This document shows positions 6,754 through 11,309 of a DNA stretch of 11,309 nt, piece after piece. The translations under genes and the position numbers were made by a program. The stretch comes from an uncultured bacterium (GTDB lineage: Bacteria > Patescibacteriota > Minisyncoccia > Phycocordibacterales > GWA1-40-21): positions 1 to 11,309 of the forward strand of contig CAIPUJ010000056.1 in assembly GCA_903868205.1 (NCBI GenBank), written 5' to 3'. The stretch's first letter is position 1. Each line of letters opens with the position of its first letter. The notes beneath the pieces are model-generated. The model made no database searches and was not told the origin of the DNA. It was given only the letters and a program-made list of their open reading frames with translations.

Positions 6754-7795
6754 TTTGGATTAAGGCTTCACTAAATTCTTCTAAGTTTTCCAAGATGATA
6801 CCAGCACCTCTAGCCACTGCAGTAAGCGGGTCGTTTGCGATAATTACAGGGATCTTCAAATACTCCTGTAGTAAAGAATCTAAACCTTTTATAAGAGCAC
6901 CGCCACCAATAAGATAAATACCGCGTTGCATAATATCCGCAAGAATTTCTGGTGGAGTTGTTTCGAGAACTTCTTTTGTAGCATCGATAAGCGCCTCGAT
7001 AGAAATAGACATTGCTTCACGGATATCGCTATCAGTAATAATAACTTCTCTTGGCAAACCAGTAATAAGATCTCTTCCTTTTATTGAAGCTTCCATTGGT
7101 TCATCTGGGATAACAGAACCAGTAGATATCTTTATCATCTCTGCTGTTTTTTCCCCAATCAAAATTTTAAATTCACTTCTTATGTAAGCGATAATATCAT
7201 TGTTTAATTTATCCCCAGCAATTCTTAGATTTTTTGATCTTACTATTCCGCCCAAAGAAATAACAGCGATATCAGAAGTACCTCCACCAATATCTATTAT
7301 CATATTGCCCATTGGAGAATTTACAGGAAGTCTAATACCAATAGCACCAGCCATTGGTTCTTCTACAATATGTACTTCTCTCGCCCCTGCGTTTCTTGTA
7401 GCGTCTCTTACCGCTCTTATTTCAACATTGGTAACTCCAGAGGGTACACCGACAACAACTCTAGGGCCCAACATCTTTGGAGAATATTCTTCTGCCTTTT
7501 TTATAAGATGCGAAATCATTTCTTCTGTAACTTCAAAGTCAGAAATAACTCCATCGACAAGTGGTCTTACCGCAGTGATGTGTGGAGGCGTTCTTCCAAG
7601 CATTTCTTTTGCCTGCATTCCAACAGCGACTACACGTCCGGTCTTTTGATTCACAGCGACGACAGAAGGTTCATTTATTACAATACCTTTTCCAGCAAGA
7701 TATACGAGAGTATTTGCAGTACCCAAATCAATTCCAATTTCATTGGAAAAATATTTGTTGAACTTCTTTTTTAAATCTTCAATAAATTTAAACAT
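6725..7795 (-). CDS. mreB: Rod shape-determining protein MreB (bacterial actin)
   Basis: MreB polymerises on the inner face of the membrane and guides lateral wall synthesis. At 356 residues it is close to the family norm (about 335-350). The actin-fold nucleotide motifs are all present: phosphate-1 IDLGTANT at 22-29, the acidic VEEPMAGAIG at 144-153 (E146 expected to be catalytic), phosphate-2 DIGGGTSD at 168-175, and adenosine loop YLIGGGALIKG at 294-304. The N-terminus has a short amphipathic basic stretch (FKFIEDLKKKFNKYF) that could bind membrane. It is the first gene of mreB-mreC-mreD-mrdA. The nearest purine-rich site (AAGGCGG) is 14 bases upstream, too far for a standard Shine-Dalgarno. 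It is divergent from the small plus-strand gene. Confidence 0.97.
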   Translation of the reverse strand: MFKFIEDLKKKFNKYFSNEIGIDLGTANTLVYLAGKGIVINEPSVVAVNQKTGRVVAVGMQAKEMLGRTPPHITAVRPLVDGVISDFEVTEEMISHLIKKAEEYSPKMLGPRVVVGVPSGVTNVEIRAVRDATRNAGAREVHIVEEPMAGAIGIRLPVNSPMGNMIIDIGGGTSDIAVISLGGIVRSKNLRIAGDKLNNDIIAYIRSEFKILIGEKTAEMIKISTGSVIPDEPMEASIKGRDLITGLPREVIITDSDIREAMSISIEALIDATKEVLETTPPEILADIMQRGIYLIGGGALIKGLDSLLQEYLKIPVIIANDPLTAVARGAGIILENLEEFSEALIQNEDELPPKK

Positions 7796-7803
7796 AGCTG
7801 TTT

Positions 7804-7834
7804 TTTATACCGCCTTAATACATGCAACTTACAA
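7804..7834 (-). promoter_or_regulatory. Weak candidate promoter of the mre operon
   Basis: On the minus strand TATAAA (7804-7809) lies 19 bases from TTGTAA (7829-7834). The hexamers are fair but the spacing is long. If used, transcription would start about two bases before the mreB ATG, a nearly leaderless message. A TATTAT further upstream is an alternative -10. A promoter must lie somewhere in 7796-7940 since the neighbouring gene is divergent. Confidence 0.3.
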
Positions 7835-7880
7835 CCTTATTTAATCGAATAATACATCAATTTGAGGTAAAACAAAACAC

Positions 7881-7908
7881 TTGACAAAAAGCACAAATCT
7901 TCTATATT
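7881..7908 (+). promoter_or_regulatory. Promoter of the 71-codon plus-strand gene
   Basis: A perfect TTGACA (7881-7886) and TATATT (7903-7908, five of six to consensus) are separated by 16 bases. The start is predicted near 7914-7916. A 5-bp dyad (GTAGT-AGAA-ACTAC, 7911-7924) covers that start and could be an operator or a leader hairpin. Confidence 0.75.
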
Positions 7909-7926
7909 TTGTAGTAGAAACTACGG

Positions 7927-7932
7927 AAAGGA
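7927..7932 (+). promoter_or_regulatory. Shine-Dalgarno site of the plus-strand gene
   Basis: AAAGGA, 8 bases before the ATG at 7941. It fixes the start of the small gene and argues that it is translated. Confidence 0.65.
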
Positions 7933-7940
7933 CTTAGGCT

Positions 7941-8156
7941 ATGATAGAAGTATTTAGAAATGACAAGTTTTTTGTTCTCGTAAACGAATTCGCACAAGAA
8001 ATATCAATTCGTAGGATTGATGGGGATGATCCTGTGCGTAGACCCTTAATTAGATTACGCCTTGATCGTGATGATCAAATTGAAATTGTTTCAAACTGGT
8101 GTAAATGGTCACCAACGTGTGTCGGCACAATCCCGGGGTTTATACTCGAGAAGTAA
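7941..8156 (+). CDS. Small hypothetical protein (71 aa) with complete expression signals
   Basis: I do not recognise this protein. It has 71 residues, is mixed in charge and has no signal peptide or membrane segment. A central run alternates acidic and arginine residues (RRIDGDDPVRRPLIRLRLDR, 24-43), and NWCKWSPTC at 52-60 holds two cysteines six apart. The pattern of alternating hydrophobic and charged residues suggests a small beta-rich cytoplasmic protein. It is judged a real gene because a near-consensus promoter, a Shine-Dalgarno site at proper spacing and a strong terminator frame it exactly. It is the only gene on the plus strand, lying between the divergent mreB and the convergent rseP. 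A zinc or redox role for the cysteines is possible but not shown. Confidence 0.75.
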   Translation: MIEVFRNDKFFVLVNEFAQEISIRRIDGDDPVRRPLIRLRLDRDDQIEIVSNWCKWSPTCVGTIPGFILEK

Positions 8157-8158
8157 CA

Positions 8159-8203
8159 AAACCCACCAAACAGGAAAAATCTGTTTCGGTGGGTTTTTCT
8201 TTT
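8159..8203 (+). terminator. Rho-independent terminator of the plus-strand gene, probably bidirectional
   Basis: AAACCCACC plus AAACAG (8159-8173) pairs with CTGTTT (8181-8186) and GGTGGGTTT (8188-8196), leaving one bulged C at 8187 and a 7-base loop. This 15-bp stem is followed by TTTTTCTTTT. On the minus strand the stem ends in GGTGGGTTTTG, a short T run, so it could also end rseP transcripts, whose stop codon is at 8210. Confidence 0.9.
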
Positions 8204-8209
8204 ATAAAA

Positions 8210-9304
8210 TTAATGGAAAAGTTTTAGAATATCTTTATAAGTAATAAACACCATTAAAGCCATGAGAAGCATAAAACCTATTCCATTTGTCCAATTCATT
8301 ATCGCTGGTTTTATTTTTCTTCTAAAGATTTTTTCTAAGAGAATAAACAAAACTCTTCCTCCATCAAGAGCTGGGAAAGGAATTGCATTTAATACAGCGA
8401 GGTTTATAGATATGAGAGCAATAAAACCAAATAAATAAGCAACACCAAATTGTCTTGCTTCTCCTACCATTCCAGCGATACCTATAGGACCAGAAACTTG
8501 TGACAACATGCTTTTATCTCCTACAAAAGCATTGGCAAAAAACTTATACATACCGACAGCTACAGCTTTTACTTCTAAAACGGTAAGCTTTGCTCCTTCA
8601 TAGAAAGACTGAAAGAAACCAAACTTAAGAGTACCAGCAAAGTCCATAGCCACACCAATAGCTTTTCTTCCATTCACTAAACCGTTAGCGGGAATAACAT
8701 CTACAACAGATTCATTTAATCCCCTTTTATAACTTAACTGAACAGAAGATGTGGCCTTACTAATTACATTTTGTATTTGTTCTATTGTTGGATTCTTTAT
8801 ATTTTCTTTTCCAGAAATAATATTAGAAATAAAATCTCCTTCCTTTAAGCCAACCTTCATCGCAGGAGAATCTTTTTCTACAGAAAGAATTATTACTCCG
8901 GCATTTGTTAGTTTCCCAGCATATTCACTATTTACTGAGGTAAGAGTTCCAATATTAAAAGAAATGGAAATTAAAATCCAAGCAAAAATAATATTAAAAA
9001 ATATTCCAGAAAGAAGTACTAGGATTTGTTTCCATGACGAAGCATGTACGAAACTTCTAGCACTATCCGCACCATTTGTATTTTCTTCATTTGGATCTTC
9101 TCCAAATATTTTTACATATCCACCAAAAGGAATAGCATTCAAAGCATACTTTGTTTCTCCTTTTTTAAAGCTCCAAATCTTTGGTGGAAAACCAATAGCA
9201 AATTCGTCTACACGAATACCAAAAAGTTTAGCGGCAATGAAATGCCCAAGCTCGTGTACGAACACGAGGACTGCTAGTATTACTAAAAATATTATAATAG
9301 TCAT
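8210..9304 (-). CDS. rseP: Site-2 intramembrane zinc metalloprotease (RseP/M50 family)
   Basis: Proteases of this family cut transmembrane substrates inside the membrane, for example anti-sigma factors or leftover signal peptides. The 364 residues show the zinc motif HELGH (17-21) in the first membrane helix (about 2-24), an SGIFFNIIFAW helix (about 99-118), one PDZ-like domain (about 130-208, with DSPAMKVGLKEGDFI at 145-159), and the second active-site motif NAIPFPALDGG (306-316, D314 as the third zinc ligand) in a late helix. FGGYVKIFGE at 60-69 is also typical. It is shorter than E. coli RseP (450), which has two PDZ domains, and resembles the single-PDZ class. Its ATG overlaps the frr stop by one base (TAATG), implying coupled translation. 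The substrate is unknown. Confidence 0.94.
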   Translation of the reverse strand: MTIIIFLVILAVLVFVHELGHFIAAKLFGIRVDEFAIGFPPKIWSFKKGETKYALNAIPFGGYVKIFGEDPNEENTNGADSARSFVHASSWKQILVLLSGIFFNIIFAWILISISFNIGTLTSVNSEYAGKLTNAGVIILSVEKDSPAMKVGLKEGDFISNIISGKENIKNPTIEQIQNVISKATSSVQLSYKRGLNESVVDVIPANGLVNGRKAIGVAMDFAGTLKFGFFQSFYEGAKLTVLEVKAVAVGMYKFFANAFVGDKSMLSQVSGPIGIAGMVGEARQFGVAYLFGFIALISINLAVLNAIPFPALDGGRVLFILLEKIFRRKIKPAIMNWTNGIGFMLLMALMVFITYKDILKLFH

Positions 9305-9855
9305 TATGCGTTTATTTCTTTCTCTTTCTTTTCAAACAAAGCTTCGAGATTTTGTCCACATTCATCTATAATTTTCTGCATTTCATCCTTAAATCTAAAC
9401 TTATCATCTTCTCCCATTCCACCTTCTTTTTCTTTGTTCTGAATATCAGTCCAAATTTCGTCTCTTACACCTCTCAAGGTTTGTCTAGCATCTTCTAGCT
9501 TTCCTTTTGCTGCTTTTATTATCATCACTCTTCTTTCTGAAGTGAGCTCTGGAAAAGTAACTCTGACTCCTTTATCATCTGAATTTACAGAAACTCCAAG
9601 TTCAGCAGAAATGATAGATTTCTCTACAGCTTTGATTTGTGATTTATCCCAAGGAGCAATACGAATAGATCTTGCATCTTCTGTAGAAATGTTTGCAACT
9701 TGGTTAATAGGCATTCTGGTACCGTATGATTCTACTTGTACACCATCTAAAATAGCAGTACTAGCAACACCAGTCCTGATACTTGTGTATTCTTTTCTAA
9801 GCCATTCTTCTACACCTTTTGTATCTTCTTTTAATTTTCTAAAATCGTATATCAT
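9304..9855 (-). CDS. frr: Ribosome recycling factor
   Basis: RRF splits post-termination ribosomes together with EF-G. The 183 residues match the usual length (about 185). Conserved blocks are RTGVAS...LDG (27-38), YGTRMPINQVANI (44-56), PWDKSQIKAVEKSI (68-81) and LTSERR (104-109). R131, in LRGVRDE, lines up with the functionally important R132 of E. coli. The long helices of domain I are evident at both ends. No Shine-Dalgarno site precedes the ATG. An extended -10 promoter lies 27 bases upstream, near the holB stop codon. In many bacteria frr is followed by uppS, cdsA, dxr and rseP; here rseP follows directly. Confidence 0.96.
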   Translation of the reverse strand: MIYDFRKLKEDTKGVEEWLRKEYTSIRTGVASTAILDGVQVESYGTRMPINQVANISTEDARSIRIAPWDKSQIKAVEKSIISAELGVSVNSDDKGVRVTFPELTSERRVMIIKAAKGKLEDARQTLRGVRDEIWTDIQNKEKEGGMGEDDKFRFKDEMQKIIDECGQNLEALFEKKEKEINA

Positions 9856-9881
9856 AAAAATTATTGATTAATTATTTTTTT

Positions 9882-9910
9882 ATTATAACAAATTTTTACA
9901 TTTTTATAAA
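9882..9910 (-). promoter_or_regulatory. Extended -10 promoter of frr-rseP
   Basis: On the minus strand a perfect TATAAT (9882-9887) is preceded by TGT, an extended -10. A TTTATA (9905-9910, four of six to TTGACA) lies 17 bases upstream and overlaps the holB stop codon. The sequence AAATTTGTTATAAT recurs with one change before holB. The region is AT-rich, so chance matches are possible. Confidence 0.5.
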
Positions 9911-10590
9911 GTAGGTAAGGTCAAAGCCAAATATTCCATAAGCATTTTGAGTGATGGGGATTGTTCACCTGCATACAACCTCATCTTCTCTATATCTTCT
10001 AAAGATTTTGTTAAAGCTTTGTTCTTAAAATCAATATCTTTTGAAAGTTCTTTTTCAAGACCATTAAAGAAATTTACAACTTCTATCTTACTTTCTTTTT
10101 CATCTTTAATATCTTCTGAAAGTTCTTTTATCATTTCCATTCTTTCACCTATAGTAGATTTAATAAATTTCTTAGCATTTATTTTTTCTTCACCCCTTAC
10201 ACTTTCATGTTCAATGATTATCAACCTAGATTTTAATGTAGTAATCAAACAATTTGTAGATGGCATGATTATAAAAAAGTGAGTTCCTCCGATTGGTTCT
10301 TCAAAAAGCTTGAGCATAGCATTCTGTGCTTTTTCTGTAATAAAATTTGCCTGTAAAACAAAAATCTTTTTATCATTTTTTGTAGGTTGATTATAGTGAA
10401 GCTCTTTTATGGCTCTGCCATCTTCTATGTCCATAGTGTCATATTCTCCATACCAAAAATCTGGATTTCCTTGTACGGCAAAATCCAAATCTTTCTCCAA
10501 AAATTTCTGAAGTTCTAAAAGAGTGTTCTCTGCCTCGCCGATGATGCAGTAGGCGTGGTGTAGGTTTTTGTTATCTGCAAAAAGGTTCAT
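9904..10590 (-). CDS. holB: DNA polymerase III delta'-like clamp-loader subunit
   Basis: Delta' is part of the complex that loads the sliding clamp during replication. The 228-residue protein keeps the delta' core: HHAYCIIGE at 11-19 where the family has HAYLF.G, NPDFW at 42-46, KIFVLQANFITEKAQNAMLKLFEEP (75-99; family form ANALLKTLEEP) and STNCLITTLKSRL at 111-123, the site of the SRC motif. The Walker A loop is gone (EAENT in place of GxGKT) and there is no four-cysteine zinc module; only C15 and C114 are present. Loss of ATP binding is known for E. coli delta', but the absent zinc module and the short C-terminus (usual total about 310-335 residues) are notable. No Shine-Dalgarno site is seen, and the candidate -10 is so close that the message may be leaderless. 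It lies upstream of frr on the same strand. Confidence 0.78.
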   Translation of the reverse strand: MNLFADNKNLHHAYCIIGEAENTLLELQKFLEKDLDFAVQGNPDFWYGEYDTMDIEDGRAIKELHYNQPTKNDKKIFVLQANFITEKAQNAMLKLFEEPIGGTHFFIIMPSTNCLITTLKSRLIIIEHESVRGEEKINAKKFIKSTIGERMEMIKELSEDIKDEKESKIEVVNFFNGLEKELSKDIDFKNKALTKSLEDIEKMRLYAGEQSPSLKMLMEYLALTLPTL

Positions 10591-10596
10591 GAGAGA

Positions 10597-10605
10597 ATAA
10601 TAACA
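10597..10605 (-). promoter_or_regulatory. Candidate extended -10 promoter of holB
   Basis: On the minus strand TGTTATTAT (TGn plus TATTAT, five of six to consensus) ends six bases before the holB ATG, so transcription would start at or next to the ATG. It lies just after a terminator and repeats the AAATTTGTTAT block seen before frr. No convincing -35 is visible. Confidence 0.4.
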
Positions 10606-10617
10606 AATTTAAATAAA

Positions 10618-10645
10618 AAAAACGACCTCATAAAAAGTCGTTTTT
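10618..10645 (-). terminator. Rho-independent terminator after the DUF1566-type gene
   Basis: AAAAACGAC (10637-10645 on the minus strand) pairs with GTCGTTTTT (10618-10626) around a 10-base loop, and T's continue to 10615. It starts 27 bases after the stop of the gene to its right. T runs on both sides make it usable in either direction, but it fits the minus-strand gene. Confidence 0.8.
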
Positions 10646-10671
10646 AAAATTAATAAAGGGATTAAGAAAAA

Positions 10672-11309
10672 CTAGCGAACACAACGTATAGAGTAATTTT
10701 CGTCCAAATTGGGGTAGAAAATAAAAGGGTTAATCTCTCCACCTATATTGGTGTTAACTAATGGCCCTGAGCTAGAGTAATAATTTCCTCCAGTAAAGGA
10801 GCCTGGTATACCTGTAAGAAAAGCGTCAATTAATTCTCCGACCGAAGGCAGCCTCCAATCGGCCCCCAGTGTCGTCTGACAGTAATCATTTGCTCCACCC
10901 GTAAGACAGGTGTCTGGTGTACCCCCAGACCAACTTGAATCCCAAGGACCAGGGCATACAACTATATTGGGGTCCGGAGTTTGCCATTCTAAAGCAGGTG
11001 TTCCTGCTGTTGCTGTCCCAGGATATGTAGCTGTAGTAAGTACTTTGCTTGGGTCTATATCTCCATAGAGAGTTCCTGTTATACCCATAATTGTTGTGCC
11101 TGTAGCAATAGTGTTTGATTGTATTGTAGGGAAATTATCCCAGATTTCTGACAGTGATCTCATAGATATACTAGGAGAAGAAGTGGTGGATGTGGTTTTG
11201 TCTTGGGGAGTGTGGTTGATATCATCTAGTCTGTTGTATATGTCAGAAGTAGTATACATTGTAGGTGTATCTGTAGACACTGTTGGAGTAAGTGAGCCAG
11301 CTAAAGCTA
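10672..11309 (-). CDS. Secreted or surface protein with Lcl/DUF1566-type C-terminus (5' end beyond window)
   Basis: The frame stays open to the window edge, so the gene is 5'-truncated. The GTG at 11280 is an internal codon rather than a convincing start, since the upstream codons read ALAGSLTPT, which looks like the end of a signal peptide or pilin-like leader. The visible part is about 211 residues, rich in T, S, G and P. It begins with PTMYTTSDIYNRLDDIN and ends in ADWRLPSVGELIDAF, NYYSSSGP and a terminal IRCVR. The WRLP...YYSS...RCVR series is the pattern of the DUF1566/Lcl C-terminal domain of secreted, often adhesive, proteins. Four cysteines (CPGPW, DTCLTG, DYCQTT, IRCVR) could form two disulfides. 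Low charge and high Thr/Ser fit an exported protein. The stop is TAG, whereas every other complete gene here uses TAA. The exact function is unknown. Confidence 0.7.
   Translation of the reverse strand, partial: ALAGSLTPTVSTDTPTMYTTSDIYNRLDDINHTPQDKTTSTTSSPSISMRSLSEIWDNFPTIQSNTIATGTTIMGITGTLYGDIDPSKVLTTATYPGTATAGTPALEWQTPDPNIVVCPGPWDSSWSGGTPDTCLTGGANDYCQTTLGADWRLPSVGELIDAFLTGIPGSFTGGNYYSSSGPLVNTNIGGEINPFIFYPNLDENYSIRCVR

Noticed and set aside
7200..7649. 149-codon plus-strand frame inside mreB
   Set aside because: It is antisense to a fully conserved mreB and reads as the Pro/Ile/Ser-rich shadow of that gene, with no start signals.
8751..9371. 206-codon plus-strand frame inside rseP and the end of frr
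   Set aside because: It is antisense to two well-supported genes, has no promoter or ribosome site, and crosses their boundary.
657..10674. Possible reassignment of TGA to glycine, suggested by the absence of TGA stop codons
   Set aside because: All complete genes read full length without in-frame TGA, which a recoded genome would use often. Lack of TGA stops in nine genes fits an AT-rich genome preferring TAA.
1..11309. CRISPR array, tRNA or rRNA gene, transposase, toxin-antitoxin pair or phage gene
   Set aside because: No regularly spaced repeats, cloverleaf-like segments or recognisable proteins of these classes were found on either strand; every gap is shorter than 300 bases and is explained by promoters and terminators.

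Overview
The window looks like a chromosomal segment from a small-genome, AT-rich bacterium, most likely of the Candidate Phyla Radiation (Patescibacteria, Parcubacteria-like). This is inferred from gene content and style: shortened versions of conserved proteins (an 88-residue MreD-like protein, a reduced clamp-loader subunit), tight gene packing, many starts without a Shine-Dalgarno site, and a secreted-looking protein with an Lcl/DUF1566-type C-terminus. No rRNA or other phylogenetic marker was available to prove it. All supported genes are on the minus strand except one small plus-strand gene.

Layout, left to right. (1) 1-448: greA (3' end off the window), with a good promoter at 484-512. 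(2) 657-3829: a two-gene leucine-type cassette, transcribed leuCD (a LeuC-LeuD fusion) then leuB. It has its own promoter, Shine-Dalgarno sites and a strong terminator at 607-641, and is visibly richer in G+C than its surroundings. (3) 3960-7795: a rod-shape operon, mreB-mreC-mreD-mrdA (PBP2), with genes overlapping or abutting, closed by a terminator at 3882-3907. (4) 7881-8203: the only plus-strand unit, a 71-codon gene of unknown function with its own promoter, Shine-Dalgarno site and long terminator. (5) 8210-10590: holB-like clamp-loader subunit, frr (ribosome recycling factor) and rseP (site-2 protease), the last two overlapping by one base. (6) 10672-11309: a 5'-truncated gene for a secreted or surface DUF1566-type protein, followed by a terminator at 10618-10645.

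How the genes work together. MreB, MreC, the MreD-like protein and PBP2 form the elongation (rod) machinery for lateral wall synthesis; RodA is not in the window. GreA, the clamp-loader subunit and RRF are housekeeping factors for transcription, replication and translation. LeuCD and LeuB would carry out two successive steps, isomerisation of 2-isopropylmalate and its oxidative decarboxylation. No 2-isopropylmalate synthase or aminotransferase is seen here, so the pathway is incomplete within the window.

The most unusual points are the compositionally foreign leuCDB cassette in a genome type that usually lacks amino-acid biosynthesis, the altered cofactor loop of its LeuB, a strong hairpin between leuCD and leuB whose T-rich side faces the wrong strand, and the isolated 71-codon plus-strand gene. 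I found no CRISPR array, tRNA, rRNA, insertion sequence or clear defence or mobile system.
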